Assembly: GCF_022531965.1 (NCBI RefSeq)
Contig: NZ_CP092831.1
Coordinates: 4,349,001-4,413,000, forward strand
DNA: 64,000 nt
Origin: Paenibacillus peoriae
GTDB taxonomy: Bacteria > Bacillota > Bacilli > Paenibacillales > Paenibacillaceae
Reading direction: 5' to 3'
The notes under the pieces: generated by a model
Seen by the model: the letters and a program-made list of their open reading frames with translations, nothing else
Database searches by the model: none
What the model was told of the DNA's origin: nothing
Part shown: positions 54,435 through 64,000 of the stretch, piece by piece
How the letters are laid out: every line of letters begins with the position of its first letter
How positions within the stretch are numbered: the stretch's first letter is position 1
Position numbers and translations under genes: made by a program

Positions 54435-54741
54435 GATGGCCGTTCCTCCTCCCAGCGACTACCGGTTCCGCAGATCAGCAATTAGCGGGGTTATTGACTG
54501 CTTTGTAGAACATTTCTGTCCTGATCCTGGAAAACCCTTCTTCTCGTTGAAAATAGCCTTAAATCAACAATATATGCAATCATTTCGCTCGTCAATAGCA
54601 GAATTCACCACTCTCCCTCTTGTTGTCTAAATCACTTTGTTTCTGAACGGAAAAGCTTGTCATGAAGATGGACAGGTCCAGCATATCTTCTAAAGTAATG
54701 TATAGACGCAGAATTACATTTTGGGGAAGAGGGAGTTGCGA
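54435..54741. other. 307-bp divergent intergenic region between comN and spoVB
   Basis: No gene seen. It should contain the divergent promoters of the comN-secDF unit and spoVB. spoVB is under sigma-E in Bacillus, but I could not identify a convincing sigma-E box. Confidence 0.4.
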
Positions 54742-56316
54742 TTGAAAAAGCAGACATTCATCCATGGAGCAATTATTTTATTGGCAGCAGGAATTATCAA
54801 CCGGATACTAGGTTTTATTCCCCGAATCGCACTCCCGCGTATCATCGGCCCCGAAGGAGTTGGCTTGTACCAACAGGGGTATCCCTTTTTTATCGTTCTG
54901 GTGACGCTTATTACAGGGGGAATCCCTCTTGCGGTAGCCAAGCTAGTAGCCGAAGCCGAAACGGCGGGACAGCCCGAAATGTCGCGGCGTATTTTGCACA
55001 CCAGCCTGCGCTTAACCATTACACTCAGTCTGATCGCCATGGTGCTCTGTCTTGTGTTCGCGCCTTGGATCACAAGCCATCTTCTGACCGACAGCCGCGT
55101 GTATTATACATTCGTGAGCATGAGCCCAATGATTGTCATTGTAGCTGTTTCTTCAGCTTATAGGGGCTATTTTCAGGGAAAGCAAAATATGATTCCTTCC
55201 GCTAGTTCCTCGATTGCCGAGACCGTTATGCGCATTTTTTGTGTCATTTGGTTTGCTTACTTGTTACTTCCCCATGGGGTAGCCTACGCTGCTGCAGGTG
55301 CCATGCTCGGTGCTCTGGCGGGCGAATTCATTGGCATGATTGTGCTTCTATGGCAATACGTGTGTAACCAGCGAAAAGATCGCATCCTTCAGCCGAATTC
55401 GCCTGGCCCCTCCTCTGAGGTTTATCCCGAGCAATCATCTGTTTTGTCACGTCTTATGTCTATATCCGTTCCCGTGACTGCTGGAAGGCTTGTCGGTTCC
55501 TTATCCTATTTGCTCGAATCTATCTTGTGCATGCGCAGCCTTGCCGTAGCAGGCATTGCAACTGGCGTGGCAACCGCACAATATGGAGCCATGCAGGGCA
55601 TGGTCATTCCTGTGTTATTACTACCTGGGGTTCTGACCAGTTCATTAGCTGTTTCACTCGTTCCTTCGTTATCCGAAGCAGCGGCTAAGGGGCATATTAT
55701 AGCCATTCACAAACGTCTACATCAATCGCTTCGGCTCGCTTTGGTTGCAGGAGCCCCATTTGCCGTGATCATGTATGTATTGGCGGAACCTCTGTGTCTG
55801 CTACTCTACAATAATGGCGATATTGCAGGAATGCTTAAGCTCATGGCACCTTTTGCTCTTTTTATGTACATTCAGGCCCCGCTTCAGGCAGCACTTCAGG
55901 CGTTAGACCGTCCTGGAAGTGCCTTATTAAATACCTTTATCGGAGCCGTTATCAAAATTGTGCTGATCGTCTGGCTTGCATCCCAACCTCAGTACGGTAT
56001 CTACGGAGCTGTCATCGCCATTTGTATTAACAGTGCCATTGTTACTCTCCTTCATGGCTTCAGTGTCAGCAGGCTACTTCGCTTCCGCGTACGTTTGCTC
56101 GATTTCTGGAAGACCGGGATAGGCATGATCATCATGGCAGCAGCAGTGTTATATACCTACAGACATTTAACGATGTTCGACCAAATGTGGCTCCAATTTA
56201 TTTTTGCCGCAGGCTTGGGAATTATTCTGTACCTTTTCCTGATGACCTTGATCAAAATGATTGATTGGGACAACCTTACACGCATTCCAATCCTGAGAAG
56301 ATGGTTTAAAGCATAA
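54742..56316 (+). CDS. spoVB: stage V sporulation protein B, flippase family
   Basis: 524 residues from a TTG at 54742 with GAGGGAG six bases upstream, giving the usual N-terminus MKKQTFIHGAIILL. Fourteen hydrophobic segments of the polysaccharide-transporter/MVF fold; NRILGFIPRIALPRIIGPEG is the SpoVB-type first motif. It is needed for spore cortex synthesis, probably moving a peptidoglycan precursor across the forespore membrane. It is followed by a convergent DUF421 gene only five bases away. Confidence 0.95.
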   Translation: MKKQTFIHGAIILLAAGIINRILGFIPRIALPRIIGPEGVGLYQQGYPFFIVLVTLITGGIPLAVAKLVAEAETAGQPEMSRRILHTSLRLTITLSLIAMVLCLVFAPWITSHLLTDSRVYYTFVSMSPMIVIVAVSSAYRGYFQGKQNMIPSASSSIAETVMRIFCVIWFAYLLLPHGVAYAAAGAMLGALAGEFIGMIVLLWQYVCNQRKDRILQPNSPGPSSEVYPEQSSVLSRLMSISVPVTAGRLVGSLSYLLESILCMRSLAVAGIATGVATAQYGAMQGMVIPVLLLPGVLTSSLAVSLVPSLSEAAAKGHIIAIHKRLHQSLRLALVAGAPFAVIMYVLAEPLCLLLYNNGDIAGMLKLMAPFALFMYIQAPLQAALQALDRPGSALLNTFIGAVIKIVLIVWLASQPQYGIYGAVIAICINSAIVTLLHGFSVSRLLRFRVRLLDFWKTGIGMIIMAAAVLYTYRHLTMFDQMWLQFIFAAGLGIILYLFLMTLIKMIDWDNLTRIPILRRWFKA

Positions 56317-56321
56317 GAAAT

Positions 56322-57098
56322 CTAATCCGAAGATTTTCCATAGGCCGGTGGTGTAATGTACACATCACCTCTATGGTTAACCGAGCATAAAAAAACATCC
56401 TTAAAATCTTTGTGTCCCTTCGCTTGAATTTGATTTTTAAGCCAAAACCGGTTCATATCCATTCGTTCCAAATTTCGATCCAGCACCTTACCATCCATGA
56501 TTAATGGAATAGGCAGTCCCTCATATCTAAACTTTCCACCGATTTGTGGAGAAGGATGGACTTTATCCACCTGTAGCTCTTTGTTTGCCAAATCTGTTCC
56601 GTTTAATTCCTGCTTCATTTTTTCGTGTTCCACTCCGACGTTATCATCCTTACCTATAACCGTTAGCTTACCTGTCGTTTCCAAAATAACATATTCAACT
56701 TCGTCCAGACTTTCTATATTTTGTTCACGAAGTTGTAACAGCAAGTCATCCAAATTGTAACGTTGTTTCACCATTTCGTCCTTGTTTAATTGTCCATTAG
56801 AGTACAATACACTGGGCCTACCATCAAATAGTAAGCGCAGTCGCCGACTTTTCAGACTGAAATAGGAAATCCCAATTTGCAAAATTAACAGCACTCCTAA
56901 AGGAATCAATCCTTCGTAAAGTGGACGTTTTATGTCCTCCAGACTGAATACAGCAATTTCTGCAATCATAATGGATATGACGAGATCGAAAACAGACAAT
57001 TTACCGATCTCCCTTTTACCCATCAAGCGCATCACCAGATATACAATAAAATACATGAGCAGCGTCCGAAAAATATGAGCAAAAATATCGTGACTCAA
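56322..57098 (-). CDS. DUF421 (YetF-like) membrane protein
   Basis: 258 residues from a TTG at 57098 with GGAGGAGG eight bases upstream; the longer frame upstream runs through this site. Three membrane helices at the N-terminus (FRTLLMYFIVYLVMRLMG, VFDLVISIMIAEIAVFSL, EGLIPLGVLLILQIGISYF) precede a cytoplasmic YetF domain (RRLRLLFDGRPSVLYSNGQL). Such proteins are common in spore formers and some are in spore membranes; the biochemical role is unknown. It lies on the opposite strand to spoVB and the YrzE-like gene, interrupting the order seen in Bacillus. Confidence 0.92.
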   Translation of the reverse strand: MSHDIFAHIFRTLLMYFIVYLVMRLMGKREIGKLSVFDLVISIMIAEIAVFSLEDIKRPLYEGLIPLGVLLILQIGISYFSLKSRRLRLLFDGRPSVLYSNGQLNKDEMVKQRYNLDDLLLQLREQNIESLDEVEYVILETTGKLTVIGKDDNVGVEHEKMKQELNGTDLANKELQVDKVHPSPQIGGKFRYEGLPIPLIMDGKVLDRNLERMDMNRFWLKNQIQAKGHKDFKDVFLCSVNHRGDVYITPPAYGKSSD

Positions 57099-57304
57099 TA
57101 TGTTCGCCTCCTCCCCTGTACTTGCAATAAGACATGAGTCGTTCATTGTACACGTATTCTGACCGTTCCTCACTTGGCTCATACAAAAAACAAAAGGCTA
57201 AATTATTGAAATAAAGAGAAAGACTGCTTGCGACTTGGTACTAAGCCGCGAGGCTTGGCCATAGAATGATAATAGTTCAAACCTTGGTACAGGAGGAATT
57301 ATCA

Positions 57305-57694
57305 ATGGAGCTCATTCGCCGCTGGTGTTCGTTTCGTCTGGCCCATCCTATTTTATCCGGCTTATTCTATGCTTTTGCATGGATGCTGCTTGGCGCATTG
57401 ATTCTTTCACTACTCTTGTGGCTGACACAGATGCAGGAACAGGACTTATCATTGTATACGTACATCGTCCATGCATTCGCCATGCTATCTGGTGGCTTCG
57501 TCGCCGGTAAAAGATCAGCAAACAAAGGCTGGTATCAAGGCGGTATTACAGGTATCCTGTATGGACTAATCGTTCTGCTGGTCGGTTTTCTGGCATTGGA
57601 TGCGGGCATGGTCGGCAAGGACCTGTTACACTTAGGTTTCGCGTTTGTCATAGGCGCAGGTGGTGGGATGTTTGGCATTAATCTCAACAAGTAA
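57305..57694 (+). CDS. TIGR04086 family membrane protein (YrzE-like)
   Basis: 129 residues from the ATG at 57305 with AGGAGG eight bases upstream. Four membrane helices: ILSGLFYAFAWMLLGALILS, YIVHAFAMLSGGFVAGKRSA, GGITGILYGLIVLLVGFLAL and LLHLGFAFVIGAGGGMFGI. The pattern GGFVAGKRSANKGWYQGGI is characteristic of this family. The function is unknown; its position next to spoVB and yajC matches yrzE of B. subtilis. A bidirectional terminator follows. Confidence 0.88.
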   Translation: MELIRRWCSFRLAHPILSGLFYAFAWMLLGALILSLLLWLTQMQEQDLSLYTYIVHAFAMLSGGFVAGKRSANKGWYQGGITGILYGLIVLLVGFLALDAGMVGKDLLHLGFAFVIGAGGGMFGINLNK

Positions 57695-57730
57695 TCAAAA
57701 TGTTTGTACCCATGTAATAAAACAACACAA

Positions 57731-57760
57731 AAAACCGAGCCTCCTCAAAGGCTCGGTTTT
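57731..57760. terminator. bidirectional intrinsic terminator
   Basis: AAAACCGAGCC (57731-57741) and GGCTCGGTTTT (57750-57760) form an 11-bp stem with T runs on both strands. It separates the convergent YrzE-like and yajC genes. Confidence 0.9.
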
Positions 57761-57781
57761 TGTATAACGGTCACCAGCATT

Positions 57782-58117
57782 TTACGATTTGGAAACAACT
57801 TCCTCAGATGCCGTGTCTTTTGCAATCGCGTTGCTGATTGCACTGCGGTCAAAGGTCAGCTTCGTGACATCATTCACACGCAAAACTACTACATCATCCG
57901 TAATCTCCATAATTGTACCGTGAAGACCTCCGATTGTAATGACTTTATCTCCCTTTTTCAAAGCTTGAAGCATCGTTTGACGTTGCTTTTGTTTTTTCTG
58001 ATTCGGGCGAATCAGCAAGAAATAGAAGATTACAAACATCAGAGCCAGTGGCCAGATCATTTGAAAAAGTCCGCCAGTTCCACCGGGTGTAGCAGCGGCT
58101 GTAGCAAAATGAAACAT
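57782..58117 (-). CDS. yajC: preprotein translocase subunit YajC
   Basis: 111 residues, ATG with AAAGGGGG upstream. A short extracytoplasmic N-terminus, one helix (FQMIWPLALMFVIFYFLLI), then RPNQKKQKQRQTMLQALKKG and a small cytoplasmic domain (DKVITIGGLHGTI). It is an accessory of SecDF. It lies 34 bases after tgt, as in many bacteria, and is last in the ruvA-ruvB / spoIID-queA-tgt-yajC gene string. Confidence 0.96.
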   Translation of the reverse strand: MFHFATAAATPGGTGGLFQMIWPLALMFVIFYFLLIRPNQKKQKQRQTMLQALKKGDKVITIGGLHGTIMEITDDVVVLRVNDVTKLTFDRSAISNAIAKDTASEEVVSKS

Positions 58118-58151
58118 GTTAAATCCCCCTTTCGTATACTCTCCCTAAAAC

Positions 58152-60340
<2,189 letters not shown>

Positions 60341-60347
60341 ATATTGG

Positions 60348-62441
60348 TCAGTCCTTAACTATATCCACATTTTTATAATAGTGTTGCAAAATTTTCTTGT
60401 AATCATACCCCTGCTCGGCCAAACCATTGGCACCCCATTGGGATAAGCCCAAACCATGACCATTTCCTTTACCTGTAAAAATAAAGCTTTGTGTTTTGTC
60501 AATGACTCGTGCATGACGATCTTCATTCATGACGATCACCCCGTTACCACTTGAAGTACTGCTGCCAGATGCGGACAGGATTTGAGTGCCTTGTGTACCA
60601 CTTACATGAGAAGTAGCCCCATCAGCGCCTAATACAGTATAACTTCCGGTACTCGCAATATCAAACAGTGTGCTCGGGAGTCCGCCCATTGCTGAGCGAA
60701 ACATATCCGGATACTTCACTTTCAAAGGGGATCCGTTCGCTTCAACCTCCAACACTCGCCCTGATGGACCACGTTTGGTGACATCGAGGTGATTAATAGA
60801 GGAAGGCACTGTACCCGTTACTTTTCCTTGCAGGGATTTAGCAAGCTGAGCTGACGTAAAGGGCCCCCTCACCCATGCATAGTCTCCGGACTGAGGCACC
60901 TTTTCTAATACAATGATCTCTTCACCCGGCTGCGCCTTGGCTATTGGTGTAACCGTCGATTGAATTTGGGGAATAGGACGCACATTTGTATTTTCCGCAG
61001 TGACGGTGATTTTGTCTAACCCCGCTTCTGTGACACCCTCCAGTTCCTTAGCATTATCCTCACGAATATACCCTGTCTTGCCACTGGAGAGAAGTACATG
61101 ATACCATTCCTGTGCTCCTTTTTGCGCCGAAGTATCCCCCGAGCTGTCTACGCTAGCAAAGGCTTCGCCACCACTGTTCCACACCTCAGAAGCATCTGCT
61201 GTCACACCGCCCGCATTAGATGAAAATACAGCTTCGACCACTTTGCCGCCACTTTTAATGACTTCACCAGCTGTTGCATCTACAGCCTCATTGACATTGG
61301 CATGTTCCGAGCTCTTCCCGTTGTAAGCCTGGCTTAACGTGCCATCTACCACATTGCCGATCTGAAACCGATTGCCTTGGGCAAGCGCATAGCTACGAGC
61401 CGCTACCGCTTGAGCCTTGAGCGCTTCATCTGGCCATGAGGAATAGACCTCTGCTCCTACCACGGAATACAAATACTGCTCCAAAGGGACTTCGTTCACA
61501 AGCGCCAGCTGGCCTGACGTCATGCCAACCTCCATCTCGCCACGATATGTACGCTGTGATCTTTCCATCACTTGTACTCCATTATTACCGCCGTTGACAA
61601 TTACCTTGCTATTATCAGAACCACTTAGCATGTAATGAGACATCACCTGCGAGCCGGTCGTGACTCCTGCTTCCTGTCTTATAATGAGGCCGGCTTGAGT
61701 AGCATTAACTTTAGACAACGTGAGTCTCGGTTGCTTGCTCTCCAACTCAGTTTTCAAAGCCAACAGCTTGCTGTCATTACTTTCTTCTCCAACCCACACA
61801 GCATACTGACCTCTTGATTGAATCACAGTAAAAGCATCAAAGCCCGCCGCAGCAATTGTCGTTCGAACGAGATTAGCTTCCTGCTCGCTTCCGTAGCTTC
61901 CAGTGGACCAATGCTTGTTTCCCTTCACCTCGGCCTGCGCTCCGGTTGCCGAGGAAATCCGCTGTACAGCAGCCTGCGCAGACTGTTCACTAGCATATAT
62001 TCCCGCGTACACTTGATACACAGAGCTACCATTTTTTGAACCGATAAAAACCGTAGGTTTATCATTAGTCTTTTGCAGGGCTTGCGCCGCTTTTATCGCC
62101 GCTGCTTCATTTCCTTCAAGTACCTTCACCCGATAGCTGTCTACACTAAAACGAGCTGTACTGTCTGGCAGTCCCATCCAAGTTTGAAAGCTGCCTCCAC
62201 TGTTCTGTCCAACACTCAGACCTCCTGATGATTTCAAGGTTACAGCGGGGACTGTCGCTTTATATTTGCTACCTAGATCCGCAAAAATCACTACACGAAT
62301 ATCCTCTTGGGCAGCGGCAGCGTGAACGCCTGAAGACCAAGGTATGCACACTGTAGCTAATACCATAATCGCTGCTGCTCGTTTGGCCCGGCCCATCCAT
62401 GCACCGAAAATACTTTCTCGGTTAAATGCTTTTCCACTCAT
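60348..62441 (-). CDS. SpoIID/LytB-domain protein with SPOR-like and SH3-like parts
   Basis: 697 residues from the ATG at 62441 (GGGGGAG six bases upstream). A signal peptide is visible ([21 protein letters not shown]). Residues 100-240 hold tandem SPOR-like segments ([40 protein letters not shown]), followed by the SpoIID catalytic-type region ([48 protein letters not shown]) and, after an inserted SH3b-like stretch ([18 protein letters not shown]), the C-terminal motif [20 protein letters not shown]. SpoIID proteins are lytic transglycosylases needed for engulfment; LytB types stimulate amidases. The length is LytB-like. It precedes queA, an arrangement I know from Paenibacillus relatives only loosely. 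Confidence 0.9.
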   Translation of the reverse strand: MSGKAFNRESIFGAWMGRAKRAAAIMVLATVCIPWSSGVHAAAAQEDIRVVIFADLGSKYKATVPAVTLKSSGGLSVGQNSGGSFQTWMGLPDSTARFSVDSYRVKVLEGNEAAAIKAAQALQKTNDKPTVFIGSKNGSSVYQVYAGIYASEQSAQAAVQRISSATGAQAEVKGNKHWSTGSYGSEQEANLVRTTIAAAGFDAFTVIQSRGQYAVWVGEESNDSKLLALKTELESKQPRLTLSKVNATQAGLIIRQEAGVTTGSQVMSHYMLSGSDNSKVIVNGGNNGVQVMERSQRTYRGEMEVGMTSGQLALVNEVPLEQYLYSVVGAEVYSSWPDEALKAQAVAARSYALAQGNRFQIGNVVDGTLSQAYNGKSSEHANVNEAVDATAGEVIKSGGKVVEAVFSSNAGGVTADASEVWNSGGEAFASVDSSGDTSAQKGAQEWYHVLLSSGKTGYIREDNAKELEGVTEAGLDKITVTAENTNVRPIPQIQSTVTPIAKAQPGEEIIVLEKVPQSGDYAWVRGPFTSAQLAKSLQGKVTGTVPSSINHLDVTKRGPSGRVLEVEANGSPLKVKYPDMFRSAMGGLPSTLFDIASTGSYTVLGADGATSHVSGTQGTQILSASGSSTSSGNGVIVMNEDRHARVIDKTQSFIFTGKGNGHGLGLSQWGANGLAEQGYDYKKILQHYYKNVDIVKD

Positions 62442-62670
62442 TTCTGGCTCCCCCAATCTAGCTGCCTAGCACTTATATTTGCGTAATTTATCGGGCTCTC
62501 GATCCTTGTCTGTCCCTTTAAATACATCGGCGGAATAAACCAAAATATAAACCCGCCAAAATCTTACTTATACTCTCATTCCCTCAGTCATCCGTCAGCC
62601 GATATCGTATTCACCATACTGCATGTAACCATGCAATAATTTTTTAAAAAAAGTGCATCATGTTTCCTAA

Positions 62671-63678
62671 TCACCGTGGATCCGTTGGCATGGGGATTCC
62701 AAGGTGGGCATATGCCGCCGGAGTCACTGTTCGTCCCCGAGGTGTTCTTTGTAAAAGACCAATTTGTAACAAATAGGGTTCATACACGTCCTCAATAGTC
62801 TGACTCTCTTCACCAATGGTTGCAGCAATTGTGTCCAATCCTACAGGCCCACCCCGGAAAGAATGAATCATGGCCTTAAGCATTTTATGATCAATTTCAT
62901 CCAGCCCGAGTGGATCTATTTGAAGTCTCTTTAGCGCCTCTGCAGCTAACTCAGAATGAATAATACCGTCTCCGGCAACCTGGGCAAAATCACGCACCCT
63001 TTTTAACAGCCGGTTAGCAATACGCGGGGTCCCCCGTGAACGCAATGCGATTTCCTCCGCCGCATCCCCAACAATCTCAATCTCCATAATATCCGCATTT
63101 CTGGACACGATGTAAGCCAGCTCGTCTGTCGTATAAAACTCTAATCGACTAATAACACCAAACCGGTCACGCAATGGCGCAGAGAGCAGTCCAGCACGCG
63201 TAGTGGCCCCTATAAGGGTAAAGGGTGGCAAATCCAGGCGGACCGAACGCGCACTCGGGCCTTTACCAATCATAATGTCCAGCGCAAAATCCTCCATCGC
63301 CGGATACATGACTTCTTCCACCGTACGATGAAGGCGATGAATCTCATCAATGAACAAAACATCACCCTCTTGAAGATTGGTCAGCAATGCTGCCAAATCT
63401 CCCGGTCTTTCAATTGCAGGACCTGAAGTCGTACGAAGATTAACCCCCAACTCATTGGCGATAATGTTAGCAAGAGTAGTTTTACCCAACCCAGGCGGTC
63501 CGTACAACAGTACATGATCCAACGCTTCTTTACGCATTTTGGCCGCTTCAATATATACTTTCAGATTTTCCTTAACCTGATTTTGCCCGATATATTCATT
63601 TAGATAACGGGGGCGAAGGCTTAGCTCCGCCGTCTGGTCTTCCATCATCAAATTGGCGGAAATAATCCGGTCATCCAT
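62671..63678 (-). CDS. ruvB: Holliday junction branch migration ATPase RuvB
   Basis: 335 residues, ATG with AGAGGAG upstream. [20 protein letters not shown], Walker [14 protein letters not shown] near 56, Walker [10 protein letters not shown] near 107, sensor [19 protein letters not shown], arginine-finger region and the C-terminal winged helix ending [18 protein letters not shown]. It drives branch migration with RuvA. It follows ruvA by 50 bases on the same strand. Confidence 0.99.
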   Translation of the reverse strand: MDDRIISANLMMEDQTAELSLRPRYLNEYIGQNQVKENLKVYIEAAKMRKEALDHVLLYGPPGLGKTTLANIIANELGVNLRTTSGPAIERPGDLAALLTNLQEGDVLFIDEIHRLHRTVEEVMYPAMEDFALDIMIGKGPSARSVRLDLPPFTLIGATTRAGLLSAPLRDRFGVISRLEFYTTDELAYIVSRNADIMEIEIVGDAAEEIALRSRGTPRIANRLLKRVRDFAQVAGDGIIHSELAAEALKRLQIDPLGLDEIDHKMLKAMIHSFRGGPVGLDTIAATIGEESQTIEDVYEPYLLQIGLLQRTPRGRTVTPAAYAHLGIPMPTDPR

Positions 63679-63728
63679 ATTCCATCGCTCCTCTTTTCAC
63701 CAGACACTTGTTAACGGACATCCGCGTC

Positions 63729-64000
63729 CTATCCGGCAAACAACAGTTGCAAAGCCCGCTTCATCAAAATATCGGCAGATTCATCAGGTTTTGCATCTTT
63801 CTTCATTCTGCTCCATACCTTATCCAACTCAGTATCAGTATAACCGAGGGCCTTGAGCGCCTCACGGGCCTCGCCCCAATATGAACCTTCGCCTTCTTCT
63901 ACGACAGGCTCAGCAAACAATCCGGTTGCCATCCCTAACGAGCCAATACCGTCCAGCTTGTCTTTCAAATCCAGAATCATACGTTGTGCCGTCTTTTTAC
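63729..64000 (-). CDS. ruvA: Holliday junction branch migration protein RuvA (C-terminal part)
   Basis: The frame is open to the right edge; the visible 90 codons begin KKTAQRMILDLKDKL, the end of the helix-hairpin-helix domain II of RuvA, followed by the flexible acidic linker (FAEPVVEEGEGSYWG) and domain III (EAREALKALGYTDTELDKVW), which binds RuvB. The N-terminal two thirds lie outside the window. The position upstream of ruvB confirms the call. Confidence 0.95.
   Translation of the reverse strand, partial: KKTAQRMILDLKDKLDGIGSLGMATGLFAEPVVEEGEGSYWGEAREALKALGYTDTELDKVWSRMKKDAKPDESADILMKRALQLLFAG

Noticed and set aside
62457..62670. Hairpin GCATGG...CATGC with neighbouring TTTTTTAAAAAA as a ruvB terminator
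   Set aside because: The T run lies on the wrong side of the stem for the ruvB transcript.

Overview
The window looks like a low-to-middle G+C, spore-forming Firmicute, most likely Paenibacillus (P. polymyxa group). I infer this from the gene order comN-secDF / recJ-apt-relA-dtd / spoVB-yajC-tgt-queA-ruvBA, the sporulation genes, strong AGGAGG-type ribosome sites and frequent TTG starts. No species marker was read, so the species is an inference.

Bases 1-35338 hold one end of a large trans-AT polyketide/NRPS cluster, transcribed leftward and running off the left edge. In transcription order: loaP (a NusG-like antiterminator); a KS0-PCP-C protein with a dead ketosynthase; an NRPS protein (partial C)-A-PCP-reductase; an amino-acid racemase; an O-methyltransferase; a stand-alone AT homologue that resembles the PksD-type acyl hydrolase; a trans-acting AT-ER; then the megasynthase KS-AT* | KR-ACP-KS-DH* | KR-ACP-KS-DH-KR-ACP-KS-DH-KR | cMT-ACP-KS-DH... 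(continuing outside). Every megasynthase protein boundary falls inside a module. No extending module carries a working cis-AT, so the AT-ER protein must load them. Two intrinsic terminators lie between loaP and the PKS genes, which fits processive antitermination by LoaP. Several catalytic residues are missing (KS0, AT*, DH*, the reductase Tyr, the methyltransferase His), so the product cannot be read off the domain order naively.

Bases 35.8-41.4 kb are a mixed flank: a TetR regulator, a PEP-synthase/rifampicin-phosphotransferase-like enzyme, a small putative stress protein, a DJ-1/PfpI protein, a 53-aa ORF and dtd. Bases 41.6-64 kb are housekeeping: relA, uracil permease, a chemoreceptor, apt, recJ, a CDF transporter, secF, secD, comN, spoVB, a DUF421 protein, a YrzE-like protein, yajC, tgt, queA, a SpoIID/LytB protein, ruvB and the end of ruvA. 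No tRNA, rRNA, transposase or CRISPR array was seen.

The most striking observations are the 1,003-bp almost perfect repeat shared by two neighbouring PKS proteins, the LoaP/terminator arrangement, the reductase domain with Phe in place of the catalytic Tyr, and the ketosynthase with Asp in place of Cys.
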